A stretch of 64,000 bases of DNA from Erinaceus europaeus (GCF_950295315.1 NW_026647274.1:1-64000), one strand, 5' to 3'; shown: positions 9,995 to 19,609, counted from the first letter of the stretch. Program-made: numbers and translations. Notes: generated by a model not told the origin, from the sequence alone.

Positions 9995-10127
9995 TGTCTG
10001 GGAGATGGCACAGTGGATAAAGTATTGGACTTTCAAGCATGATATCAATTCCCAGCACACAAGTACCAAAGTAATATCTAGTTCTTTCTCTCTCTCTCTT
10101 CCTATCTTTCTCATTAATAAATAAATA
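9995..10127 (+). mobile_element. SINE class C (5' unit of a C+A-long composite)
   Basis: GTCTGGGAGATGGCACAGTG through CATTAATAAATAAAT. The 5' flank GGTATAGCTGA (9982-9992) is not repeated at its own 3' end but after the following A-long copy (about 10485-10495). Confidence 0.85.
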
Positions 10128-10128
10128 G

Positions 10129-10480
10129 GGGGTCTGGCAGTAGTGCAGCGGCTTAAGCACATGTGGCGCCAAGAGCAAGGACCAGCGTAAGGATCCCAGT
10201 TCAAGCCCTCTGCTCCCCACCTGCAGGAGAGTCACTTCACAGGCATTGAAGCAAGGCTGCAAGTGTCTTTCTCTCCCCCTCTCTGTCTTCCCCTCCTCTC
10301 TCCATTTCTCTCTATCCTATCCAACAGAGAATGACATCAACAATAACAATAATAACCACAACAAGGCTACAACAACAAGAGCAACAATAAGGGGGAAAAT
10401 GGCCTCCAGGAGCAGTGGATTCATGGTGCAGGCACTGAGCCCCAGCAATAACCCTGGAGGCAAAAACAAACAATTTTTTA
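10129..10480 (+). mobile_element. SINE class A-long (3' unit of composite)
   Basis: Head GGGGGTCTGGCAGTAGTGCA, full body, 3' module GGATTCATGGTGCAGGCACT and AATAACCCTGGAGG, then an A-rich tail. The TSD GGTATAGCTGA closes the composite that begins with the C copy. Confidence 0.9.
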
Positions 10481-10499
10481 AAAAGGTATAGCTGACATC

Positions 10500-10968
10500 A
10501 GTGGTACTGTGAATTGTGCACTGATTTACCATGTCTCCTGCTTTACTGTCCTGGGCTGCCTTTTTCAAATTCAAAGAGTGGAGAGACACCAAAGCCCAGA
10601 AGCTTTCTCCAGTGTGGTGTGGGGCCTGGCTTGAATTTGGGTTGCTCACTGAGTAAGGAGGCATGAGTAATCCTTCTGGAGGTGGATGTGACAGGTCATC
10701 TTGCAAGCACTCTAAATCCTTCGCAAGGCACAAACATCTTATGACCTGGAGCAATCACTTAGGAATCTGACTCAGACTAAGAGTTTGAGCAACTATGGTA
10801 ATCAGCCAAGACCAGAACACAATCATCCAGCTTTCCTCCTAGCTGGGTCCTTGCTTGGCAACGTTCAATAGTCATTAGGTCCTGTGCAAATATAGATGAG
10901 TCTATCAGAAAATTAGTCCAAACTACAAATGGGTTCACTCTTTGTGGAATATAGATCATTAAAGCGAA
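10500..10968. other. unique sequence, nothing recognised
   Basis: The - strand frame at 10317-10754 starts in unique DNA and runs into the SINE, so it is not credible as a gene. Confidence 0.45.
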
Positions 10969-10969
10969 G

Positions 10970-11240
10970 GAAGATTCAAGCCCCCAGTCCCCACTTGCAG
11001 GAGGGAAGTTCAGGAGCAATGAAGCAGTATCACTGGTGTTTTTCTCTCTCTGCCTCTCTCTTCCCCCTTCCCTCTTAATTCTCTCCATCTTTATGCAAAT
11101 AAAATAAAATAAATCACTGCCAGGAGCAGTGGATTCATTGGGCCTCCCATACCCCAGTGATAACCCTGGTGTCAATTAAATAAACACATAAATAATAAAT
11201 AAATGCATAAATAACAAATAAACACATAAATAATAAAGCA
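10970..11240 (+). mobile_element. SINE class B with A-long-like 3' module
   Basis: Head missing. The body starts at GATTCAAGCCCCCAGTCCCC. After the ATAAAATAAAATAAAT tract comes CAGGAGCAGTGGATTCATTG and CAGTGATAACCCTGG, the same 3' module that A-long elements carry, then an (AATA)n tail. Confidence 0.75.
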
Positions 11241-11289
11241 AGTGAGTTTATTTATTTATTTATTTTTAATGTACATGGTTTTTTTAAAT

Positions 11290-11502
11290 AAATTTTTTGT
11301 TTTACTTATTTATTTATTATTGTATAGAGACAGAGAGAAATTGAGAGGTGAGGGGAGGTAGAAAGGGAGACAGAGAGACACCTGCAGCCCTGCTTCACCA
11401 CTTGTGAAGCTTCCCTCTGCAGGTGGGGACCAGGGGCTCGAACCTGGGTCCTGAGCACTGTAATGTGTGTGCTTAACCAGGTGCGCCACCGCCTGGCCCC
11501 AT
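11290..11502 (-). mobile_element. SINE class B
   Basis: Intact - strand copy with GACAGAGAGAAATTGAGAGG, CACCACTTGTGAAGCTTCCC, CCAGGTGCGCCACCGCCTGG and T-rich tail complement at the left. Confidence 0.9.
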
Positions 11503-11519
11503 TTATTTATTTTTTAAAG

Positions 11520-11712
11520 TAAGTAGACTGTCTCAGATTTCATGAGAATGATAGCGGTTGGAGGTAGACTGGGGAGAGGGTGGAGGACAGGACTTTGGTA
11601 GCAGGTGTGGTAACTTACACACATATGTGGGTGTGAAACTATAGCCCTTAAAACTTATAATTTTGCAAATTATGGTTGAATCACCACTAGTAAAAATTAC
11701 AAAAATAAAATA
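11520..11712 (+). mobile_element. LINE-type 3' end fragment
   Basis: Resembles the terminal blocks at 22300, 48620 and 54090: a GGACTTTGGTAG/GGTGTGG motif, AAAACTTATAATTTTGCAAA, then ATCACTAGTAAAAATTAC. Confidence 0.5.
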
Positions 11713-11886
11713 AGAAAACTAGTCTCATATCTACATGGATAAGGAAGTCTTTAGAGAAAGACTGACCAGGCAGGGCATCTACACTGCATTCACCAATTCC
11801 TGCTTTCACCAATATTCTATGGGGTGGAGTGGGGAGTGAGAGAGTGCTCAGGGTAGTGTTCTAAGGTACCTGGTGGACTAGAGGAG

Positions 11887-12064
11887 CCTTTATTTTTTTA
11901 AATAGAGACAGAGAGTTAGAAAGGCAGAGAGTGAAAGAGAGCACAGCACTGAAGCTTCATACAATGTGAAGGGGGCAAGGCTTGAACCTGGGTCACACAC
12001 GTGGAAAAGTGGCGTACGTGGGAAAGCGGCACACTAGCCAACTGAGCTATTTTACCAGCCCTGG
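11887..12064 (-). mobile_element. SINE class E, diverged
   Basis: The - strand reads CAGGGCTGGTAAAATAGCTC, GACCCAGGTTCAAGCC and a tail of TTTAAAAAAATAAAGG type. Confidence 0.65.
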
Positions 12065-12261
12065 AGAGGGCTATTTTGTTTAAAACTCTAGTGCCATACT
12101 CAAACCAAACCATTGTCCACCCTTGATTTGGCTGTCATCAGTGCTTCTGTCAAGCAATCAATATTTGATTACGCCTAGGTTGACCAACCAGAGAGAAAGT
12201 TCCTGAGGGCACGGAATGACACTGCAACTGAGTCAACATTTAGCTAAAGTTTAAGTGCTGT

Positions 12262-12378
12262 GATTGAACTCTCAAGCATGAGGTCCCGAGTTCCATACCT
12301 GGCAGCACATGTACCATAGTGATGTTTGGTTCTTTCTTTCTCTCTCCTCCTATTTTCTCTTTTATAAATAAATAAACT
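12262..12378 (+). mobile_element. SINE class C, 5'-truncated
   Basis: Starts within the head at GATTGAACTCTCAAGCATGA and continues to TTATAAATAAATAAAC. It is the 5' part of a cluster (C, A-long, inverted A) bounded by TTAAGTGCT at about 12251 and about 13009. Confidence 0.8.
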
Positions 12379-12420
12379 ATTTTTTTTAATTATTATTCTT
12401 ATTTTTAAAAAATATTTTTA

Positions 12421-12708
12421 TGGGGGTTGGGCGGTAGCACAGCTGGTTAAGTGCACGTGGTACAAAGCACAAGGACCTGCGTAAGGATCCTGGTTCCAGA
12501 CCCCCGGCTCTATCTTTCTCTCCCCCTCTCTGTCTTCCCCTCCTCTCTCCATTTCTGTCCTATCCAACAACGAATGACATCAACAACAGCAATAATAACC
12601 ACAACATGGCTACAACAACAAGGGCAACAAAAGGGGGGCAAATGGCCTCCAGGAGCAGTGGATTCATGGTGCAGGCACCGAGCCCAGCAATAACCCTGGA
12701 GGGAAACA
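12421..12708 (+). mobile_element. SINE class A-long with internal deletion
   Basis: The head and B box are normal, but CCCCGGCTC joins straight to TATCTTTCTCTCCCC, so the CCCACCTGCAGGGG to GTCTGCAGGTG block (about 65 bp) is missing. The 3' module GGATTCATGGTGCAGGCACC is present. Confidence 0.9.
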
Positions 12709-12709
12709 A

Positions 12710-12986
12710 AATTATTTATTCCCTTTTGTTGCCCTTGTTGTTTTTTTATTGTTGTTGTTATTATTGTTGTTGTTATTGATGTCGGCACTGTTAGATAGGA
12801 CAGAGAGAAATGGAGAGAGGAGAAGACAGAGGGGGGAGAGAAAGACAGACACCTGCAGACCTGCTTCACTGCCTGTGAAACGACTCCCCTGCAGGTGAGG
12901 AGACAGGGCTGGAACGGGGATCCTTACACAGTCCTTGGGCTTTGTGCCACATGCTCTTAATCCACTGTGCTACCACCTAACTCCCT
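12710..12986 (-). mobile_element. SINE class A
   Basis: Full - strand copy placed tail-to-tail with the preceding A-long element, giving an A-long/A inverted pair. Confidence 0.9.
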
Positions 12987-13165
12987 AAAAATTATTTTTT
13001 AAAAAGCTTAAGTGCTATGTGTCAACTACTCTGATAGGTCCTGTACCAAAATACTGAATGACTTGAGGCATTTCCTGACAACTGCCTTAGCTATCACTAC
13101 AAACCTCAGTCCTTTCATCGTATTTTGATGCTATAACAACCATGTATGGTTTAAATACGATATAA

Positions 13166-13368
13166 GGGGGCCGGGTGGTGGTGCACCTCATAGAGTGCAC
13201 ATGTTACAATGCGCAAGGACCTGGGTATGAGCCCCCGGCCCCCACCTGCAGGGGGAAAGCTTCATGAGTGGTGAAGCAGGGCTGCAGGTGTCTCTATCTC
13301 TCTCACTCTCTACCACCCTCTTCCCTCTCGATTTCTGGCTGTCTCTATCCAAATAAATAAATAAATAT
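13166..13368 (+). mobile_element. SINE class B with TSD
   Basis: Intact B copy. The 5' flank AATACGATATAAG and 3' flank AATATTATATAAG form a slightly diverged TSD. Confidence 0.9.
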
Positions 13369-13448
13369 TATATAAGTGGTACCATTTTTATTTCCAACCC
13401 CAGTTTCTCATAAGTTCAGATCCACATTTATTTTTAAGAGTTATGAAA

Positions 13449-13716
13449 CAGGGAGTTGGGCGGTAGCACAGCGGGTTAAGCGCAAGTGGTGTGAAGCGCA
13501 AGGACTGGCTTAAGGATCCTGGTTCGAGCCCCTGGCTTCCCACCTGTGGGGGGGGGGGTTGCTTCACAGGCAGTGAAGCACGTCTGCAGGTGTCTTTCTC
13601 TCCCTCTTTCTGTCTTCCCCTCCTCTCTTCATTTCTCTCCTAACAACGATGACATCAATAACAACAACAATAATAACAAAAACAAGGGCAAAAGGGAAAA
13701 TAAATAAATAAATATA
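13449..13716 (+). mobile_element. SINE class A
   Basis: Complete copy with a run of nine G in the CTGCAGGGGAGT region and a (AAAT)n tail. Confidence 0.9.
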
Positions 13717-13847
13717 TTTAAAATTTTTTAAAGTTCTAAAACGCTTAATAAATGAAGAAAAAGTCATTACAAAAAATACACTGCTATTAGTTTTTTCATC
13801 TTTCATTTTTTATGCATTTTCTGTCAACCAAGTAATTTCCTGTTCAC

Positions 13848-13933
13848 TTATTAATTTATTTATTGGATAGAAACAGCCAGAAATCAAGAGGGAAAGGGTG
13901 AGGGAGAGACAGAGAAAGAAGGTCCCGGGGGCC
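13848..13933 (-). mobile_element. SINE class B tail fragment with TSD
   Basis: Only the 3' half of a - strand B is present. GTAATTTCCTGTT occurs at both edges (about 13831 and 13935). It lies in what is probably the 3' UTR of the COMMD8 retrocopy. Confidence 0.7.
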
Positions 13934-14260
13934 CGTAATTTCCTGTTTTTTAGGAAGTATTATCTCAGTACTGCTTCCCCATTGGGATAAACGTCAGTAT
14001 ACTGCAGGTTTTCTGAACACGCAGCTTCATTCAGCATGCTGGTATTAGCAGCGGAACCTGAGTGCTGTATCCAACATTTCCAGTCATTTCAATTGCTGGA
14101 CCACCTTATTAGCTCCTTCTAAGGAATTAGCTTCTGAAGCTCTTTTTTATTCATTTCAGCAGAATATTGTTTGATTTCACCATTTTCTTTTACATCTAGA
14201 TGGATGTTTAAAAGTGGCATATGTAATGCAGCAATATTGCCACTAAAAAGTGCTAGCTTT

Positions 14261-14550
14261 AGGGAGTCGGGCGGTAGCACAGGGGTTAAGCGCATGTGGC
14301 ACAAAGCACAAGGACTGGCTAAGGATCCCAGTTCAAGCCTCCAGCTCCCCACCTGCAGGTGAGTCCCTTCACAGGAGGTGAAGCAGGTCTGCAGGTGTCT
14401 ATCTTTCTCTTCCCCTCTCTGTCTTCCCCTCCTCTCTCCATTTCTCTCTGTTCTATGCAACAACAATGACATCAATAACAACAACAATAACTACAACAAC
14501 AATGAAAAACAACAAAGGCAACAAAAGGGAAAATGAATAAATATTTTTTA
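14261..14550 (+). mobile_element. SINE class A inside COMMD8 retrocopy, with TSD
   Basis: Complete A copy. The TSD AAAAAGTGCTAGCTTTAGGGA (5') and AAAAAGTGCAAGCTTTAGGGA (3') falls in the KLALF codons of the pseudogene. Confidence 0.93.
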
Positions 14551-14568
14551 AAAAGTGCAAGCTTTAGG

Positions 14569-14745
14569 GAGGGGGTAGATAGCATAATAGTTATGCAAAA
14601 AGACTCTTGTGCCTGGAGCTCCGAAGTCCCAGGTTGGTTCAATTCCCCGTACCACAATATGCCAGAGCTGGGCAGTGCTCTGGTGTCTCTCTCTGTCTTT
14701 CTCTCTCTCTACATCTCTCTCAAAAATAAAATCCTTAAAAAAAAA
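14569..14745 (+). mobile_element. SINE class D
   Basis: GGGGGTAGATAGCATAATAG, CCCAGGTTGGTTCAATTCCC, CAGAGCTGGGCAGTGCTCTG, a TCTCTC-rich stretch and A tail. It inserted at the same AAGCTTTAG target as the preceding A. Confidence 0.85.
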
Positions 14746-14754
14746 AGATTTAGG

Positions 14755-15040
14755 GGAGTCGGGCTATAGCACAGCGGGTTAAGCGCAGGTGGCGCAAAGC
14801 ACAAGGACCGGCATAAAGATCCTGGTTCGAACCCGGGCTCCCCACCTGCAGAGGAGTCGCTTCACAGGCGGTGAAGCAGGTCTGCAGGTGTCTATCTTTC
14901 TCTCCTCCTCTCTGTCTTCCCCTCCTCTCTCCATTTCTCTCTGTCCTATCCAACAACGACAACAACAATAATAACTACAACAATAAAACAACAAGGGCAA
15001 CAAATGGGAATAAATAAATAAATAAATATTTTTTTAAAAA
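14755..15040 (+). mobile_element. SINE class A
   Basis: Complete copy beginning GGGGAGTCGGGCTATAGCAC directly after the A tail of the D copy. Confidence 0.92.
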
Positions 15041-15044
15041 ATAT

Positions 15045-15155
15045 TTAAAGCAACCTGATAGTAGGCAATGACACGACACGCCAGCTACTGATTTAATAAT
15101 ATGAAATAGCCTTCGAGCCCAGTAGATGGCTGAAAGCACATATTTTAAAAAAAAT
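15045..15155 (+). mobile_element. unidentified ~100-bp polyadenylated insert
   Basis: Sequence between the A SINE tail and the resumption of COMMD8 homology. It ends GAAAGCACATATTTTAAAAAAAA followed by TGCAAGCTTTAG, a third copy of the target site, so it looks retroposed. Its source is not recognised. A small structured RNA is one possibility because ACA lies close to the A tail, but this is weak. Confidence 0.35.
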
Positions 15156-15274
15156 GCAAGCTTTAGTTGCCAGTCAAAGTCCTGTAGTTGTGCAGAAGAA
15201 ATACCAACTATCTCTTTTAACAGATTCTGCTTGATTTCATCTTTCCTACTTTTCAAGCATTTCATGACAGCTTC

Positions 15275-15454
15275 TTTTTTTTTTCTTATATACGATGACA
15301 ACATTTATTCTTTATTCATTGCACACAGTTATCTACATAGGTTTATCAGAAAGCACTTAATAATTGGGTTATTCAAATTCTTCACATCTTACTAATCTTC
15401 TCTTTGCTTGATCTTCTACTTTATGAAACATAAGTGTCTTAAAGAAATCCTATA
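15275..15454 (-). mobile_element. retroposed mRNA 3' end, source unidentified
   Basis: On the - strand about 160 bases end in ATGAATAAAGAATAAATG, then about 20 bases, then a run of about ten A, directly before the resumption of COMMD8 block 2. Two overlapping AATAAA signals and the A tail indicate a polyadenylated transcript. A short frame precedes the signals, but I do not recognise the gene. Confidence 0.55.
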
Positions 15455-15550
15455 TTGGGGGTTGGCACACCTGGGTGAAGGGACATGCTATAATGTACAA
15501 GGACCTGGGTTCATGCCCCTGGTCCCCACCTGCAGCAGGAAAGCTTTCTT
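15455..15550 (+). mobile_element. SINE class B 5' fragment
   Basis: TTGGCACACCTGGGTGAAGG through CACCTGCAGCAGGAAAGCTT, cut there and joined to COMMD8 homology. It is in the opposite orientation to the adjacent polyadenylated fragment, so the pair may be one chimeric insertion. Confidence 0.75.
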
Positions 15551-15994
15551 GATGAGTTGGGTTCAGCTGATTCAACTATTGAGACATCTCTTCATCAGAT
15601 AAATTTTTACCAACTACAACTTTGAAAAAATTGGTAATATCGTCTAGAACATGCATTCATCTGTTGAATCCCATATACTGTGGTAATCTTGGTGGAGAGG
15701 ATAAGCTTGGCCACAAATGCCATCTACTACTTTGTGAAGGAGGTGCAGGCCCAGCTCAGCTAGAAGCTTCTGCCGCTGCCACGAGGGCGTCCCCTCTTCT
15801 GGTCCCATGTCTCAGATGCATATTTCTAACTACTACTGTATATCAAAGGTTTCTTGTTGGTTGGTCTTGACGGTGCTTACAATTCAAAATGTTTAAAAAC
15901 CAGTACTTTAGCTTTTCCTTCTCTACCCATTCTACCCATAGTCTGTTCTGAAATTAAAACAAACAAAAACCCTGCTTACATGTAAGAGGTGTTC

Positions 15995-16199
15995 GGGGTT
16001 GACAGGTGGTTCATCTAGTAGAAGATAATTGTTACCATGAGCAACTTACCCATATTATGGGATAGAAGCTCACCAAGTAGGAGGGTGGTGCTGTTTTGTC
16101 TCTTCTCTCTTTCTCTCTCATATCCTTTTTTTTTTTTTTAAGAAAAAAAATGACCACCAGGAGCTATGAAGCTGCTCAGATACTGAACCCAGTGGTAAT
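15995..16199 (+). mobile_element. old tRNA-SINE-like repeat, uncertain class
   Basis: GTTGACAGGTGGTTCATCTA resembles an E or B head, followed by CTCTTTCTCTCTC, an A-run and CAGGAGCTATGAAGC/CCAGTGGTAATCC, a diverged form of the A-long 3' module. Confidence 0.45.
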
Positions 16200-16396
16200 C
16201 CAGCTCCCCACCTGTAGGGGGGTGGCTTCACAGGTGGTGAAGCAGGTCTGCAGGTGTCTATCTTTCTATCCTCCTCTCTGTCTTCCCCTCCTCTCTCCAT
16301 TTCTCTCTGTCCTATCCAACAACAATGACATCAATAACAACAATAATAACTACAACAATAAAACAAGGGCAACAAGAAGGAAAATAAATATTTTAA
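16200..16396 (+). mobile_element. SINE class A, 5'-truncated
   Basis: Begins at CAGCTCCCCACCTGTAGGGG, after the B box, and runs to the AATAAATA tail. Confidence 0.85.
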
Positions 16397-16462
16397 AAAG
16401 CACACATAAACGCACACACACAAACTGTTTACCATCTGTTTCAGCAGCCCTACAGCTCTCTA

Positions 16463-16613
16463 TTTTTTTTTAAGATTTTATTTATTTATGAAAAAGATAG
16501 GAGGAAAGAGAAAGAACCAGACATCACTCTGGCACATGTACTGCCAGGGATCAAACTTAAGACCTCATGCTTGAGAGTCCAAAGCCTTACCACTGCGCCA
16601 CCTCCTGGACCAC
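16463..16613 (-). mobile_element. SINE class C
   Basis: Intact - strand copy with CACATGTACTGCCAGGGATC and CCACTGCGCCACCTCCTGG. ACAGCTCT flanks both sides (about 16449 and 16613). Confidence 0.88.
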
Positions 16614-16836
16614 ACAGCTCTGTCTCTTTACACCAGTATCATTAACACAGATACCTGAGCTGCCAAAAGAAAGCTAACTCCCTGCTGACACATTTCTTTC
16701 TAGACTCAACCTACCTAATCAGTAACCAAGGAATGCCTGGTTACTTCCAAAAGACACTTGAATCTATCTCTCCTCATCATTTCTGCCATCACTGATTCAT
16801 GTGATCTTCACCATCTGTACTTCAAAATTAAACTCC

Positions 16837-16995
16837 ATGGTCCAGGAAGTAGTGCAGTGATAAAGCTTTGGACTCTCAAGCTTTGTGAGTGGTGAAGCAG
16901 GGCTGCAGGTGTCTCTCTGTCTCTCTCCCTCTCTATCACCCCCTTCCTCTAGATTTCTGGCTATCTCTATCCAATAAATAAATAAAGATAATTTT
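16837..16995 (+). mobile_element. chimeric SINE: C head joined to B body
   Basis: GGTCCAGGAAGTAGTGCAGT to GGACTCTCAAG is a C head. From CTTTGTGAGTGGTGAAGCAG the sequence is B body through to CCAATAAATAAATAAAG. The join falls at the shared CAAGC/AAGCTT words near 16878. Confidence 0.8.
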
Positions 16996-16999
16996 TTTA

Positions 17000-17588
17000 A
17001 AAAAAAAGAACTCCCTCTTGTTGTACTCTCTTCCAATCCACCCTATTATTGACTAGAATATACTCATTTCAATTTTCTGAACAGCCTTCTTCCAAGACTG
17101 CACTCCAAGTGGAGAGACACCTCTTACCTCTGGAACTGACATTCACAATCTTGACTTCTTGCTGCTCAGCAGCCATTGCTGTTTCTCCCCCAGGGGCAGC
17201 TATTTCAACTCCACACAATACACATCCATTTTCTAGGCCTGTGCTTACTAACAGTGACCAAAAAAATTCTTGGCCTGCTGCTGCTGCTGTTGTGATACTG
17301 GTTATAATGTAAGGTTATCTCAGAGCAGCTTAAGATTCAATCCCAGAGTCTCTGGTGCCAGCTTCAAGACGAACTCTTTCCTCCATGGTTCCTGACATTG
17401 TTGCTTTCCCCAGCCAGACACCTATCAGAATTTACTGTGGGCTGTGTTGAGGGTCTAGTAATCTTTGTAACCAGTCTAGTACATGTAAGCACTAAGCAAA
17501 TAATGGTGAACTAAATTATCAGTAGTAACTGTACTTCTAGTTCCAGAAAATCTTCTGACAATATGAACCTTATATTTAAAAGTGCCCT
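17000..17588. other. unique sequence, nothing recognised
   Basis: Moderately GC-richer than its surroundings, with an 87-codon + strand frame at 17049-17312 of no recognisable family. Confidence 0.4.
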
Positions 17589-17589
17589 C

Positions 17590-17770
17590 TAGGAGGCTGA
17601 GAGACAGCTCACACAATAAAGTGCATACTTTACCATGTAATAAAGACCTGGTTTTGAGCCCACCCCCCACCTTGCCACCACAGAGGAGCATCATGTAAAC
17701 GGGAAACTTCACAAGAAATGGAGCAGTACTGTGGCATCTCTTATTTTCTCTTTCTTTCATACTCTAACTG
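17590..17770 (+). mobile_element. SINE class E
   Basis: GAGGCTGAGAGACAGCTCAC, GACCTGGTTTTGAGCCC, CAGTACTGTGGCATCTCTT. Diverged. Confidence 0.6.
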
Positions 17771-17804
17771 AGGGGAAAAAAATAATAAGTCTGCTGGGAA
17801 TGGT

Positions 17805-17950
17805 GGTCCGGGAGGTGGCACAGTGGCTAAGGCACTAGACTCTCAAGCATGAGGTCCTGAGTTAAATCCCTGGCAGCACATGTACCAACAATGCCTGGTT
17901 CTCTCTCTTTCTCTCTCTTATCTTTCTCATTAATAAATAAATAAAATATT
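17805..17950 (+). mobile_element. SINE class C
   Basis: GGTCCGGGAGGTGGCACAGT, CTCAAGCATGAGGTCCTGAG, CATTAATAAATAAATAAAAT. Near consensus. Confidence 0.92.
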
Positions 17951-18006
17951 TAATAAATAAATATACAAACATAAAAGTATATAAGCATACAAATAAAACT
18001 GTTCAC

Positions 18007-18148
18007 AGGGCTGGTGAAATAGCTTACTTGGGTAGTGCACTACTTTGCCATGTGTGGAACCCAGGTTTGAGCCCCCTATCATATTGAAGAAAGTTTTGGT
18101 GCTGTGGTGTTTCTCTCTGTCTGTATTTAAAATAAATAAATAAAATTA
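18007..18148 (+). mobile_element. SINE class E
   Basis: GGGCTGGTGAAATAGCTTAC, CAGGTTTGAGCCCCC, TTTTGGTGCTGTGGTGTTTC, tail AAATAAATAAATAAAAT. Confidence 0.75.
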
Positions 18149-18149
18149 A

Positions 18150-19395
18150 CAGTGCTCATGATTCTGCTATTCTTTGTCTTTTGTTGACAACTAAACACAC
18201 AGAATTGTATCTAGTCAATATAAGCAACTAGTCAGTATAGTTATTATTAGGCATTATATCATATAGTTATTATTAGGTTTGAAACTCTGTTAGTTTGCCT
18301 GATTGTAATAAAATAAAGCAAAACAACCGCACATTTTAGAAGCCCATAGGAAAAATCCCTCTACAACATGACAGTGATGCAGTTAACTCTAGCTACCATC
18401 AGTCCCTTCTAAATTATGCCTTCTGTATTCATAATGAGCATCTCTGTTGCTTTAGAGCACCTGATACCAAAAAAATAGTGTGCAACTGAGACATGTATTA
18501 GATTTTAAATGGAGTATAGAGCTAATCTGTGAATACCCAAATATTGAATTGGTATTTCAATAAACAATTAGATTGTTCTTTTCTTTTTTTCTTGTCTCAA
18601 AATGTTTAAAAATTTCCCCATTCATATAAAAAGGTAACAATGTATGCTATTTGAGGGATAACAAAGGGCCAACTGTCATTTATTTTACTACATGTGAATA
18701 TCCTGGAGGAAAAAAGTATTCTCTTTTGAAACTTGTTCAGCATTGGTAATTTCATATTTACATCTGCTCTTCTGAAATGTAGTACTTTCTGTTGCTACTT
18801 TTGTAGTTTGGCCTGATAAATTCTTTAACTACGGTTACTGATTCATGACTATGGAGATATGAATGCTCTTGCAAAGGGCTGTCAGTCTGATAAGTATCTG
18901 TGGGAGACAATGGTGCTGTGTGCCTGGAGAATGGGGAACATTGTCTTGCTCCATCAGTTTGTAGTTAGTGAGCTCATCAGCTAGGTCCGACGGACTGACA
19001 GAGAGTCCAAACATGAGGAAAGAGCTATAACACACAGACGAAGACAATATGTTGGTTTGCCCTGAGCAGTCAGACAGGGGGAGGCAACCGGCCAAGTTGA
19101 GAGATTCAGGCCGGACTCCAAATGAACTTGAGCTAACTACAAAACAATAAAATAGCTCTTGTTGTCAACTCTTTCAAATTAGAAAAACAAGAGCATGTAG
19201 CCTTTGTAGTGTGCGCCCCAAGCACCACTCATCTGACTGGAGCTGGAGCAGCTGTGTGAAGTGAATGCTAGTCAGTAGAGGGAAGACCCCAGCCCTCATT
19301 CTGAGACCAGGACTTAGAAGAATCCACCGTAAATCTGTTAGTTTTCCTCATTTAGCCAAAGCATCTAGAACACACAACTTCTCTCCCAGAAAAAA
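18150..19395. other. unique sequence, nothing recognised
   Basis: The longest SINE-free stretch in the left third of the window. There are no splice-bounded frames that I can support. The - strand frame at 18835-19095 has no recognisable family. Confidence 0.4.
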
Positions 19396-19396
19396 T

Positions 19397-19590
19397 AGCA
19401 CTGGGGGAGGGGGAGGGGAGTGTTGCATGGTGGCACAACTAGCTGGGCATACATGTTACAAGGTTCAAGGACCCAGATTCAAGCCTCTGGTCCCTACCTG
19501 CAGGGGGAAGCTTTAAGCATGGTGATGCAGTGCTGCAAGTGTCTCTCTCATCTGTCTCCTCTTTCCTGTCAATTCCTCTCTGTCTCTAAT
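19397..19590 (+). mobile_element. SINE class B
   Basis: GGGAGTGTTGCATGGTGGCA, CCCAGATTCAAGCCTCTGG, GGGGGAAGCTTTAAGCATGG. The tail degenerates into ATAGATATGGATATAGAT. Confidence 0.8.
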
Positions 19591-19609
19591 ATAGATATGG
19601 ATATAGATA

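Larger units (their letters stand above)
14084..15808 (-). pseudogene. COMMD8P: COMMD8 processed pseudogene, broken and interrupted
   Basis: Read on the - strand, three blocks follow human COMMD8 (a COMM-domain protein, about 183 residues, part of the COMMD/CCDC22/CCDC93 endosomal recycling complex) in order with no introns. Block 1, 15808-15556, starts ATG and reads [31 protein letters not shown] and QDYHSIW. It then shifts frame and has an in-frame TAG before LNQLN-THQE. Block 2, about 15275-15163, reads [20 protein letters not shown] and [15 protein letters not shown], the COMM-domain signature. Block 3, 14258-14084, reads [20 protein letters not shown] and ends, after another frameshift, in ANKVVQQLK and a stop. 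Blocks 1 and 2 are split by a B-SINE/polyadenylated fragment. Blocks 2 and 3 are split by A, D and A SINEs plus an unidentified piece. Fused exons point to retroposition. It cannot make the protein. Confidence 0.88.
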
